From JADJAH01 sp964615795 (lineage in GTDB: Bacteria; Bacteroidota; Ignavibacteria; Tepidaquicellales; Tepidaquicellaceae), in the NCBI GenBank assembly GCA_964615795.1, contig CAZTQR010000036.1, positions 1-30,810 on the forward strand: a stretch of 30,810 nt of DNA. The letters are read 5' to 3'. Under the pieces are notes generated by a model. The model worked only from the letters and a program-made list of their open reading frames with translations. It did not search any database and was not told where the DNA came from. The first letter of the stretch is position 1, and the number at the start of each line of letters is the position of its first letter. The position numbers and the translations under genes were made by a program. Of this stretch, positions 15,664 to 23,841 are shown piece after piece.

Positions 15664-17640
15664 TTATTGATTTTCAAATTGCAACTCAATTTCCGAAAGC
15701 CGGGAAGTATGCTCTTCCCATTCAGAATATACCTTTTTAAGGCTTTCCTTTAAACTGTTATATTCGTTCGTAGTTTTGATTATGTCATGGCCGCCACTGT
15801 AGAATCCGTCTCCTCCCATGAGTTCTTCCATCTTTCTCAGCTTTTCCTCAATTGCAAAGATCTCGTTTTCAAGGACTTTGATCTGTGTTTTCAAAGGCTG
15901 TACAAGTTTGGCGAACTCTTTCTTTTTCTTCTTCAGCTCAAAGCCGGACTGCTTTCTTTCAGACGGTTTGTCCTTTGCGTTTGTAAGATGCTTTGAAAGG
16001 TGCACTTCTTCGGCACCGGATGACAGCAGTTCCTTTTCCTTCGCTTCGATGTAGTCCCTCGCATTTCCGTTGTAAGTTCTGATCTTCCTGTCTTTTACCT
16101 CTATCACTTTGTTCACAATTCCGTCCATGAATTCCCTGTCGTGGGAAACGATAAGCACTGTACCCTGATAATCATGCAACGCATTCATCAGCACTTCTTT
16201 AGACCTCATATCAAGGTGATTTGTGGGCTCGTCAAGTATGAGGAAGTTTGATGGCTCTATGAGCATCTTCGCAAGCGCCAGTCTTGACTTCTCACCTCCT
16301 GAGAGTACGCCAACCTTTTTGAAAACATCATCGCCCCTGAACAGAAAACTGCCGAGGATAGACCGGAGGTTCTTTGTAATCTCCCCGGTGGCAGAAGACT
16401 CCATTGTCTCAAGCACAGTTTTGCCATGATCAAGCGCTTCAGCCTGATTCTGTGCATAAAACTTCTTTGCAACAAGATGCCCGTCCTTTACAATCCCGGA
16501 GTCAAAAGGCTCTATACCGGCAATGATCCTTGTCAGTGTAGATTTCCCTGCTCCGTTGACACCGACAAGAGAGATCTTCTCTCCCCTGCCGATAATCAGG
16601 TCAATGTTCTCAAGCACATTGTTTGTGCCGTCATAGCTTTTCGTCAGTCCGCTTATCTCGATAGAAACCTTTCCCGAATGAGTAGCCGGAGGGAATGAGA
16701 ATCTTACCGCGGACTCCTCATCCTCAAGTTCTATCTTATCCATTTTTTCAAGAAGCTTGATGCGGCTCTGCACGGCTCTTGCCTTTGTGGCCTTATACCT
16801 GAACCTCTCAATAAACTTTTCCTGCTGTTTCAGATAGTTCTGCTGATTGAAATACTGATTCTCAAGCAACTGCTTTCTTACTTCCTTCTCCTCCTTATAG
16901 AATGAATAATTTCCCGAATACTCAGTCACTTTTCCCATCGACAATTCAATGGTCTTTTCGGAAATATTGTCTAGAAAGCTTCGGTCGTGGGAGACAAGCA
17001 CGATTGCTCCGAGATAGGACTTCAGATAGTTCTCAACCCAAAGCAATGATTCAATGTCGAGATGATTTGTCGGCTCATCGAGAAGAAGGACGGAGGGATT
17101 TGAGAGCAGAAGCTTAGCAAGCGCAATTCTCATTTGCCAGCCGCCGCTGAACTCATCGGTCAGACGGTTCAGATCATCCACGCTGAATCCGAGTCCCATA
17201 AGTATCTTCTCGATCTTTGATTTCAGCCTGAATCCGTCAAGCAAAAGGAAACGCTCCTGTAACTCGCCGTATTCATTGAGAAGATCCATGAACTCATCTG
17301 AGGAAGTATCGTTAACCTCCGCCATTTCCTTTTCAATTGCCGTGAGTTCTTCCTGGATCTTGTTGATATCGCCTGCGGCTGAATACACTTCGTCATAGAG
17401 GCTTTTGCCGGAGAATTCGATGCCTTCCTGAGGAAGATATCCGACTGTAGTATGCCTGGACACTGCAACTTCGCCTGAGTCAGGCCTGATCAATCCGGCA
17501 ATCACTTTGAGCATTGTTGATTTACCGGCTCCGTTTGAGCCCACAAGCGAAACCCTGTCCTTGCCTCCGAAGCGCAACGACACTTCGTCGAAAAGCACTT
17601 TGGAGCCGTATCTTACTGATATACCATTGAGCGAAATCAT
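15664..17640 (-). CDS. ABC-F family ATPase (ribosome-associated type)
   Basis: This 658-aa soluble protein has two ATP-binding cassettes and no membrane segment. Cassette 1 has Walker A GSNGAGKS (34-41), FSGGWQMR and LLLDEPTNHLD. The inter-domain linker carries the ABC-F arm region (FIERFRYKATKARAVQSR). Cassette 2 has GVNGAGKST, LSGGEKSRLALA and LILDEPTNHLD. A lysine-rich C-terminal coiled coil spans about residues 560-658. The layout is closest to the YheS/Uup-like group, which acts on the ribosome to relieve translational stalls. Antibiotic-resistance activity cannot be claimed from sequence. The start of the btuF-like gene's stop region is 84 bases upstream. Confidence 0.92.
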   Translation of the reverse strand: MISLNGISVRYGSKVLFDEVSLRFGGKDRVSLVGSNGAGKSTMLKVIAGLIRPDSGEVAVSRHTTVGYLPQEGIEFSGKSLYDEVYSAAGDINKIQEELTAIEKEMAEVNDTSSDEFMDLLNEYGELQERFLLLDGFRLKSKIEKILMGLGFSVDDLNRLTDEFSGGWQMRIALAKLLLSNPSVLLLDEPTNHLDIESLLWVENYLKSYLGAIVLVSHDRSFLDNISEKTIELSMGKVTEYSGNYSFYKEEKEVRKQLLENQYFNQQNYLKQQEKFIERFRYKATKARAVQSRIKLLEKMDKIELEDEESAVRFSFPPATHSGKVSIEISGLTKSYDGTNNVLENIDLIIGRGEKISLVGVNGAGKSTLTRIIAGIEPFDSGIVKDGHLVAKKFYAQNQAEALDHGKTVLETMESSATGEITKNLRSILGSFLFRGDDVFKKVGVLSGGEKSRLALAKMLIEPSNFLILDEPTNHLDMRSKEVLMNALHDYQGTVLIVSHDREFMDGIVNKVIEVKDRKIRTYNGNARDYIEAKEKELLSSGAEEVHLSKHLTNAKDKPSERKQSGFELKKKKKEFAKLVQPLKTQIKVLENEIFAIEEKLRKMEELMGGDGFYSGGHDIIKTTNEYNSLKESLKKVYSEWEEHTSRLSEIELQFENQ

Positions 17641-17724
17641 GAATAGAAGTTATGAAATGTGCCTGCAAAATGAAGTGAAGAATTCAACAGCATAAGAGCA
17701 TGCAACGGCAAAACAGCAGCGAAC

Positions 17725-18606
17725 CTATCTGTGCCGCGAGCGGAGAGCATTCACAGCATCAATCACTCTCGGACCGGGCCTGAACATAATGTCGTCATCA
17801 ATCTTGATAATAACTGAATTCCTGAGAGTGCCCGAAGTTGTCCGATGCAGTGCGTCAACAGAGCCTGTGATCTTTGATATGTCTGCAGTATCGGCAGGAA
17901 AGATTATGAACCCCGGCTGTAAATTTATAATCTGTTCCGGATTAATGACGGGATACTCAGTGGTTTCTGAACCGAAGATATTTACAAATCCGGAGAGCCT
18001 CAGTATTTCACTGATGTAAGTCTTTCCTCCAGCCGTCATCAGCGGGTCAACCGAAATTACAATGAACGCACTATCTGCCTGAGCGAAGGTCCGCATCTCT
18101 TCCTCTTTCTCAGTGATCTGACGGATTACAGAATCAGCCTGCAACTTTTTTGATGAGATCTTCCCAAAATCAGAGAGCATCTTCTTGATTCCATTGAGAT
18201 CAACAGGATTCGATACGAATACTTTTAAGCCGTTACCTGTAATAGTACGATAAGCAATACCCTGCGCATTTGTTATATACATGATCACAAGGTCCGGTTT
18301 GAGGGCAATGATCGCCTCAAAGTCAGGACTAATGTAGCTGCCGACAGATCTCTTGCTTTTGGCCTGCGGGGGAAAATCGCACAGGTCGGTAACGCCAACA
18401 ATGAGCGAATCCGCTCCGATGGAAAAGAGCGCTTCTGTAATGTTGGGAGCGAGGGAGACAATTCTCTCAGGCGGGCGGGTGAGTTTAAGATCATTACCGA
18501 GATCGTCGGTGATTGTCAGTTGTGTCAGTGAAGGTTGTTCAATTCTTGCACACCCTGCAAGAAGGAACAGCACAAGAGACAGAATAAGAGACCTTCGAAA
18601 AGACAA
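17725..18606 (-). CDS. Cobalamin/Fe-siderophore-type periplasmic binding lipoprotein (BtuF/TroA-like)
   Basis: This is a class III (helical backbone) solute-binding protein with motifs RIVSLAPNITEALFSIGA, VGVTDLCDFP and KPDLVIMYI. It belongs to the family that delivers vitamin B12 or ferric siderophores to BtuCD/FhuBCD-type importers. The frame is open to an ATG at 18657, inside the upstream gene. The TTG at 18606-18604, eight bases after that gene's stop, gives a compact lipoprotein signal (MSFRRS, hydrophobic core, lipobox LAGC with the cysteine at residue 19; 293 aa), so I prefer it. No permease or ATPase partner is nearby; the ABC-F gene downstream is not a transporter subunit. Confidence 0.85.
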   Translation of the reverse strand: MSFRRSLILSLVLFLLAGCARIEQPSLTQLTITDDLGNDLKLTRPPERIVSLAPNITEALFSIGADSLIVGVTDLCDFPPQAKSKRSVGSYISPDFEAIIALKPDLVIMYITNAQGIAYRTITGNGLKVFVSNPVDLNGIKKMLSDFGKISSKKLQADSVIRQITEKEEEMRTFAQADSAFIVISVDPLMTAGGKTYISEILRLSGFVNIFGSETTEYPVINPEQIINLQPGFIIFPADTADISKITGSVDALHRTTSGTLRNSVIIKIDDDIMFRPGPRVIDAVNALRSRHR

Positions 18607-18613
18607 GACGGCT

Positions 18614-19897
18614 TCAGGTCTTGAGCTTTTTCTTTTTCGCAGCCGGAAACAGCACATTGTTCAGAATGAGCCGGTATCCCGGTGAGTGCGGGTAGAGATC
18701 AAGCTCTGTCTTGGGATCCCCCACAGCATGCTGATAATCCTCGGGATCATGGCCGCCGAAAAAAGTGAATGTGCCTTTGCCGTAATTGCCGTGAATGTAT
18801 TTCACAATATCGGTCCCTTCGTTCATTCCGAGAATGGTCACATTATTTTTCAGGAACTGTTTGTTGAAGCCTGTTGTCTGCCCCATGAAGCCGCTGATGA
18901 GATAAGTATGGCATTGAGTAAGCATAGTAGGAACAGGATCAAGGCGTGCAGAGAATTCAACCAGTTTAAAATTATCGTTGAACTGGCCATAAGACAATAG
19001 CTGATTAGTCATATCTATGTTAGAATATTCATATACATACGGATTCAGGTCAACAGTGAAATTCTCAAATGCAAGGCACTCTCCGAAATTGAGTTTGCTG
19101 TTTGCATCAGGGTCGGAGGGATCTCCGTCGTACATTGTCTCACAGATGTCAGTGCCCGCAGCTGCAAGCGCAATGTCATAAGTATCAGTGGCAGAGCACA
19201 TTGTAAACAGGAAGCCGCCGTTAGCAACATATTCCTGAAGTTTGCGAACCACAGCGAGCTTCAGCTGAGAAACCTTCCGGAATCCAAACTTCGCGGCCAT
19301 TTCCTCGTTTATCATTTTCTGGTTGAGGTACCATGGAGACGAACCGTAAGTTGCAAAGAATTTTCCGTACTGCCCGGTGAAGTCCTCATGATGCAGGTGC
19401 AGCCAATCGAAGCCCTTAAGTTTCCCATTCAACACTTCTTCATCCCATAACTTTTCGTAGGGGATCTCGGCATAGTCGAGCACAAGCTGTACGGCATCAT
19501 CCCATGGAAGTGCATTCGGCGGTACATAGACGGCGATCTTTGCGACCTTTTCGAGGCGTTCTATTTGTGTATTGTTCTCGTCTGATTGCGCATCCGCATA
19601 AACAACGGCAGTCTGAGTACCGTTGAGCAATTCATAGGAGACGCCTTTGATACGGCATTCATCCTCGAGGAACTTTTCATAGTTGAACAGAAATGAACCA
19701 CCTCTGTAATTCAGCAGCCAGTCAAGTTCCTTTCCGTTCAGAAGATGCCTGTATGCGATCCCATACGCTTTCAAATGATTTGTTTGGGAAGGCTCCATAG
19801 GGATCAGCAGTTTGACCTGAGCATTTGCACCGCTTTCAGCGAAGCAAAGGAAGGAAATTAGGAATACAAAAAGTTTCGCGATTGTGCTATTATTCAC
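18614..19897 (-). CDS. Secreted conserved protein of the family often labelled 'asparagine synthetase B'
   Basis: This 427-aa protein has a signal peptide (cleavage near GANAQ, residue 27) and the conserved body of a Bacteroidota family that databases tend to call asparagine synthetase B. It has neither the N-terminal Cys nucleophile nor the ATP-pyrophosphatase domain of real AsnB. Visible conserved blocks are WLLNYRGGSFL, HLHHEDFTGQYGKF, ANGGFLFTMCSATD and FFGGHDPEDYQHAVGDP. The block around C234 after a Gly-Gly strand resembles a nucleophile elbow of a class I amidotransferase/ThuA-like fold (inference). The C-terminus is basic (AAKKKKLKT). The start is a GTG; a promoter lies just upstream. 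It is followed by the BtuF-like gene. Confidence 0.75.
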   Translation of the reverse strand: MNNSTIAKLFVFLISFLCFAESGANAQVKLLIPMEPSQTNHLKAYGIAYRHLLNGKELDWLLNYRGGSFLFNYEKFLEDECRIKGVSYELLNGTQTAVVYADAQSDENNTQIERLEKVAKIAVYVPPNALPWDDAVQLVLDYAEIPYEKLWDEEVLNGKLKGFDWLHLHHEDFTGQYGKFFATYGSSPWYLNQKMINEEMAAKFGFRKVSQLKLAVVRKLQEYVANGGFLFTMCSATDTYDIALAAAGTDICETMYDGDPSDPDANSKLNFGECLAFENFTVDLNPYVYEYSNIDMTNQLLSYGQFNDNFKLVEFSARLDPVPTMLTQCHTYLISGFMGQTTGFNKQFLKNNVTILGMNEGTDIVKYIHGNYGKGTFTFFGGHDPEDYQHAVGDPKTELDLYPHSPGYRLILNNVLFPAAKKKKLKT

Positions 19898-19902
19898 GGC
19901 TC

Positions 19903-19931
19903 AAATTAAATTTAATGGCTTGTTAAGTCAA
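19903..19931 (-). promoter_or_regulatory. Promoter of the 18614-19897 gene
   Basis: On the minus strand TTGACT (19931-19926) is followed by 17 bases and TAATTT (19908-19903). Read in the Bacteroidota scheme it is TTG-N19-TTAATTTG, one mismatch from TAnnTTTG. The -10/-7 box ends only a few bases before the GTG at 19897, so the message would be leaderless or nearly so. Confidence 0.5.
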
Positions 19932-19989
19932 TAGAATTGAACTCCGAACATATAATGAAATACCCCTCTAAAAAGTTTAAAGCCCCGTT

Positions 19990-21003
19990 TTGCTGACACT
20001 TGCCATAGAGACATCCTGTGACGAAACATCTGCGTCTGTGCTTGACGGAGTCAATGTTCTCTCCAACATTATCTCAACTCAGCTGTTTCATTCTGAATTC
20101 GGCGGAGTAGTACCGGAGGTTGCATCCCGCGAGCACCTCAAAAGAATTATTCCGGTAACGAATGAAGCCCTGAATACGGCAGGAGTGAACATACAGGATA
20201 TTGACCTTATCTGCGGCACAACGGAGCCCGGTTTAATAGGAGCATTGCTGGTTGGCGCCAATTTCGCAAAGGGTCTTTCGGCTTCTCTCGGAAAACCGTT
20301 TGTTCCGGTAAACCACATAAAGGCACATTTATACAGCCCTTTCATCGGCAGTGAGATGATCAATTTTCCGTTTCTTGGCCTGATCATTTCCGGAGGCCAT
20401 ACGCTTTTGATACTTGTTGAAGAGCGCTTCAGGCACCGCATCATAGGGAAGACGATCGATGATGCTGCGGGAGAGGCATTTGACAAGGGCGCAAAACTTC
20501 TCGGGCTTGGCTATCCCGGCGGCAAACTGATCGATGACCTGGCAAAAGAGGGTGACCCGGAGTACCACAGGTTTCCCAAAGCCGTAATCAAGAACTCGGA
20601 ATTTGACTTTTCGTTTTCAGGCATCAAGACATCGCTATTGTACTATTTAAGAAAGAGCTATTCAGGAAGACTGCCGGACGGAAAAGAGCTAAGCGGAATA
20701 TGTGCGTCATACCAGAAGGCAATAGTTGACATGCTGTACGAGAAGACCTTTAAGGCGGCGAAGAAGTTTGGAGTGAAGACCATTGCTGTATCGGGGGGCG
20801 TGTCGGCAAACAGCCGTGTGAGAGGGAGGTTTGGGGAGATGGGGAAAGAGGATTATATAATCCTCTTTCCGGAAAACGAATACACATCAGACAATGCAGC
20901 CATGATAGGTTTCGCCGGATTTCTGGAATTCAGCTCTTCAAGAGACATTCAGCCGGGACTGTCAGTTCATGCAAGGCCGAGAATTGATTACAGGAACTTC
21001 TGA
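19990..21003 (+). CDS. tsaD: tRNA N6-adenosine threonylcarbamoyltransferase
   Basis: This 337-aa Kae1/Gcp-type ASKHA protein transfers the threonylcarbamoyl group from threonylcarbamoyl-AMP to A37 of ANN-decoding tRNAs, working with TsaB and TsaE. It shows AIETSCDETSASV at the N-terminus, GGVVPEVASREH, the metal-binding histidines H109 and H113 in HIKAHLYSPF, IISGGHTLL, GEAFDKGAKLLGLGYPGG and the C-terminal DNAAMIG. The start is a TTG at 19990 with no Shine-Dalgarno site; the reading frame begins exactly at the family N-terminus. A lipoprotein gene follows with no gap. TsaB and TsaE are not in the window. Confidence 0.96.
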   Translation: MLTLAIETSCDETSASVLDGVNVLSNIISTQLFHSEFGGVVPEVASREHLKRIIPVTNEALNTAGVNIQDIDLICGTTEPGLIGALLVGANFAKGLSASLGKPFVPVNHIKAHLYSPFIGSEMINFPFLGLIISGGHTLLILVEERFRHRIIGKTIDDAAGEAFDKGAKLLGLGYPGGKLIDDLAKEGDPEYHRFPKAVIKNSEFDFSFSGIKTSLLYYLRKSYSGRLPDGKELSGICASYQKAIVDMLYEKTFKAAKKFGVKTIAVSGGVSANSRVRGRFGEMGKEDYIILFPENEYTSDNAAMIGFAGFLEFSSSRDIQPGLSVHARPRIDYRNF

Positions 21004-21438
21004 ATGAGAGCTCTGACATCATTTTTACTGATCATGTTAATTTGCATTTCGGCGTGTCAGGATGTCAGCCACGGGCTTCAAAGAAGGAAGTTCGAGTACT
21101 TGTACAAGCTGAACAACTTCGGCACTATATTCAGGGAGTATACAGGTGATGTTGTTTATTACAAGGACCTTGAACTTTACCGGACAAGACTCGAGAAGCT
21201 TTATGCAGAGGTTAACGGCTTTGAGACTGTTCCGGAATGGGAAAAGTCCTTTATTTTAAAGGAGAGCTTTCTCAAAGCAATCGAAGCAAACAGCACTGCC
21301 GTCACAAATATGCTAATGAAACAGGGTGTTTACGGCGAGAATGTGAAGAATGAATATGAAGTGATCCGGATGAGGGAGATCAGTTCAGAGTTTTTGAAAG
21401 AAGTTGATGACGAAATCGTAAGAGTGGGCAGAGAATAA
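21004..21438 (+). CDS. Small predicted lipoprotein, unknown function
   Basis: This 144-aa protein begins with a lipoprotein signal peptide (MRALTSFLLIMLICISACQD) whose lipobox ISAC puts the lipidated cysteine at residue 18. The mature part is charged and probably helical, with no motif I recognise. The ATG directly follows the tsaD TGA, so the two are coupled. A 24-base palindrome downstream ends the unit. The link to tsaD may be only positional. Confidence 0.7.
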   Translation: MRALTSFLLIMLICISACQDVSHGLQRRKFEYLYKLNNFGTIFREYTGDVVYYKDLELYRTRLEKLYAEVNGFETVPEWEKSFILKESFLKAIEANSTAVTNMLMKQGVYGENVKNEYEVIRMREISSEFLKEVDDEIVRVGRE

Positions 21439-21445
21439 ATAAAGC

Positions 21446-21469
21446 GGGCGGGAATATATATTCCCGCCC
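21446..21469. terminator. Bidirectional terminator between the tsaD unit and the T9SS cargo array
   Basis: A perfect 24-base palindrome (arms GGGCGGGAATAT / ATATTCCCGCCC) lies 8 bases after the plus-strand lipoprotein stop and 24 bases after the minus-strand cargo gene stop. The minus side is followed by a T-rich GCTTTATTTATT. Its position between convergent genes suggests it serves both. Confidence 0.8.
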
Positions 21470-21492
21470 CTCAATTACAACAATACCACCCG

Positions 21493-23640
21493 TTACTTCA
21501 CAAGCATCATCCTCATCGTCTTACTAAACGCCGCACCTTCTCCGTTAACTTCAAGCCTGTAATAGTATATTCCGCTCGACAGTCCCGAAGCATTGAATGC
21601 TACCGAATGATATCCGGCACTCATCTGCGCGTTCAGTACGCCTGTGATCTCCTTCCCTGCGTTGTCAAAAACCGTCAGCCTTACCTGGCCGTTGACCGGC
21701 AGCGCAAAGTCAATTCTTGTTTCCGGGTTGAACGGATTAGGATAGTTTTGCGAGAGTTCAAACTTCTCCGGCATTCCGACTTCCACCGTACCCGCAAGAT
21801 TGTAGTATGTATAGTTTCCGTTCAGATCGATCTGCTTCAGCCTGTATCCGTATGTGCCTGATGCAAGATTCCTGTCCGTAAATGTGTAGTTTACAGGCTC
21901 ATTTGTTGTGCCGGCCCCATAAACAAATCCTGCCTTTGTCCATACGCCTTCCGCCGACCTTTCAACATCAAATCCTGCATTATTAAGCTCAGTGCTTGTC
22001 TTCCAGTTCAGCACTACATTCCTTCCGGATACATCTGCGGCAAATGAAGCAAGCTCTACAGGCAACGCACCCTGCCATGTCTTGAATACGGTATCCCTGA
22101 GACTGCCGGTAGAACCGATGATCGTGTCCACTCCTGCAATTGCTCCTACATAGCAGTATGTTGCTATACCGCTGTTATTGGTGAACGCAAATCCTGCACC
22201 CGCATTTGCGCCTCTTCTTTCAAAGTCAACCCTTATGCCCGGCAGAGGATTGTTGTTCTGATCCTTCACCAGTGCATCAACGCAATGCTGTGTATTGATC
22301 GGATTTATGTCCGTCCTCGGCGTCAGATACAGGCTTGAAACTATTGCAACCTGTGACAGTGCCTGTCCGCCGGGATATCCGTATGAGTCATAGCTGTCAA
22401 ATCCGTAAACGAAGCACCCGAACGGAAGTGTTGCCGCCAGATTGTGCGTACCTCCGGCGACAGGAAGCTGTGCTCCTGAATATCCGCTTGCTCCGATCGG
22501 TGAGAAGTTTGCAACCGGTACAGGAACTCCGTCAAGCGTCAGCGTCCCGACAACAGTGTTCGGCGCTACTACGTTTATGTAATTGATTGCAAAGCCAGAT
22601 GCAGGTGTCGTTACCGTGTAAGAAGCAAGGAACTGCTCAAACGGCGGGATAAGCATCATGAACGGATCCGATGTTACACCGTCAAATGATGAGCTCGGCG
22701 AATACTGCGCAACAAGTACAGGCTTGTCAGAGGTGATAACTGAACTTGTTGTAAGTACGGTCTCAATATACTGCCCGGCATTGATAGGTGCCTGAGGAAT
22801 CCCGTTTATGGTAACGGTAGTTGTGTTTGCTGATGCCATTATTCTCCAGACATCACCGTTCAGCCTTGTGGCAAGCGGGACCGTCAGGAAATTCTTTCCA
22901 AGTGTCGTGTTTGGCGGGATCATTTCAACAATGTGGTCGCATGCAACATAACCCGCAGGTATGTTGGCGCACTGATGCCCGCCGTAAACTCCGATCGGCT
23001 GATCGGAGACGATCTTGGTGCCGCTGAGGTCTGAAGGCATTGAATTGGGGTCTCTCAGCAGATAGGTTTCTCCCTGGTTAAGAACAATATTGTACGGCAC
23101 ACCTGCAACCCTGCCGCCCACTGTGGCTGTGGTTGTAATTGTTACATTCGTGTTGTTGACTGTGCCAAGTACAAGAAACTGATTTGCATTTACAATATTG
23201 ACATTCATGTATCCAAGCACGTAATAGTCTGTGCCCAGAATATCAACCGGCAATGACAGGTATGCGTCCGTTGTCGCTTGTCTTCGGTTGAGTCCGTAAA
23301 CTGTAACTTCCTGATCCGATGTTACATGAATCCCAAGATTTGTTATCGCATCATTTGTCTGAACGTCAACCAGTTGCGGGAACGTCACTGTTGTTACTGT
23401 ATTGGCAACAACCGAGAATGGTTGGCTGAAGCCAATTCCGGGGATGCTCACATTTCCGTTGGTATTGACATCGCTTGTAATGAACAGTGCCTGATAATAG
23501 TCAGCACCTGCATAATTGCCGGGAAATGCAATCCAGAAGTCAGTACCCTTTGTGTCCAGTGCCGCGCTGGTTATCCCTGCAGCCGCAAACATCAGCATCA
23601 GCACAAAGAGAACTCTCAAGATCTTGCTGTCTTTTCTCAT
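21493..23640 (-). CDS. T9SS cargo protein with IgGFc-binding-like domain, paralogue 1
   Basis: This 715-aa exported protein has a signal peptide (about 1-27). It is followed by an IgGFc-binding-protein-like domain (about 30-440) that opens with KGTDFWIAFPGNY and contains the hallmark C224...C234-D-H (GHQCANIPAG, then ACDHIVEM). An Ig-like (Big_1-type) domain follows from about 445 (INPINTQHCVDALV; second Cys in ATYCYVG), then an FN3-like linker from about 527 (LPVELASFAADVSG). A T9SS type A sorting domain starts at about 628 (QNYPNPFNPETRI) and ends KTMRMMLVK. It is expected to be exported and anchored at the cell surface. The ligand is unknown; no antibody binding is implied. It is the most divergent copy at its C-terminus. 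Confidence 0.85.
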   Translation of the reverse strand: MRKDSKILRVLFVLMLMFAAAGITSAALDTKGTDFWIAFPGNYAGADYYQALFITSDVNTNGNVSIPGIGFSQPFSVVANTVTTVTFPQLVDVQTNDAITNLGIHVTSDQEVTVYGLNRRQATTDAYLSLPVDILGTDYYVLGYMNVNIVNANQFLVLGTVNNTNVTITTTATVGGRVAGVPYNIVLNQGETYLLRDPNSMPSDLSGTKIVSDQPIGVYGGHQCANIPAGYVACDHIVEMIPPNTTLGKNFLTVPLATRLNGDVWRIMASANTTTVTINGIPQAPINAGQYIETVLTTSSVITSDKPVLVAQYSPSSSFDGVTSDPFMMLIPPFEQFLASYTVTTPASGFAINYINVVAPNTVVGTLTLDGVPVPVANFSPIGASGYSGAQLPVAGGTHNLAATLPFGCFVYGFDSYDSYGYPGGQALSQVAIVSSLYLTPRTDINPINTQHCVDALVKDQNNNPLPGIRVDFERRGANAGAGFAFTNNSGIATYCYVGAIAGVDTIIGSTGSLRDTVFKTWQGALPVELASFAADVSGRNVVLNWKTSTELNNAGFDVERSAEGVWTKAGFVYGAGTTNEPVNYTFTDRNLASGTYGYRLKQIDLNGNYTYYNLAGTVEVGMPEKFELSQNYPNPFNPETRIDFALPVNGQVRLTVFDNAGKEITGVLNAQMSAGYHSVAFNASGLSSGIYYYRLEVNGEGAAFSKTMRMMLVK

Positions 23641-23643
23641 GAT

Positions 23644-23649
23644 CTCCTT
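23644..23649 (-). promoter_or_regulatory. Strong Shine-Dalgarno site of cargo paralogue 1
   Basis: The minus strand reads AAGGAG three bases before the ATG at 23640 (AAGGAGATCATG). It is a near-perfect anti-16S match, unlike the housekeeping genes in this window. Confidence 0.65.
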
Positions 23650-23779
23650 CCTGATTTTAAGGGTTGTAAAAGATATATCACCGATTTATACATGAGCAAA
23701 TTACCCCGGACATTTGCAATGTAACATTCAAAAATTTTTGTACACCAAAGTCAGGTACTAAGGCACATCAATTGAGTAT

Positions 23780-23811
23780 AAAAAAAGCGGGACACTTCTT
23801 CAGTGTCCCGC
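23780..23811 (-). terminator. Rho-independent terminator after cargo paralogue 2
   Basis: A perfect 10-bp stem (23787-23796 with 23802-23811; GCGGGACACT arm) has loop TCTTC. On the minus strand a run of seven T follows. It lies 30 bases past the stop of the gene at 23842. Confidence 0.93.
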
Positions 23812-23841
23812 CTGAATAAATAGCGGAGTGAATCTGCTGTC

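Noticed and set aside
15664..17640. ABC-F protein as the ATPase partner of the adjacent BtuF-like protein
   Set aside because: It has two fused cassettes with the ABC-F linker and no partner permease, so it is a ribosome-type ABC-F protein, not an importer subunit.
18607..18657. Upstream ATG start (18657) for the BtuF-like lipoprotein
   Set aside because: It overlaps the preceding gene by 44 bases and puts a long basic stretch before the signal peptide; the TTG at 18606 gives a normal lipoprotein signal.
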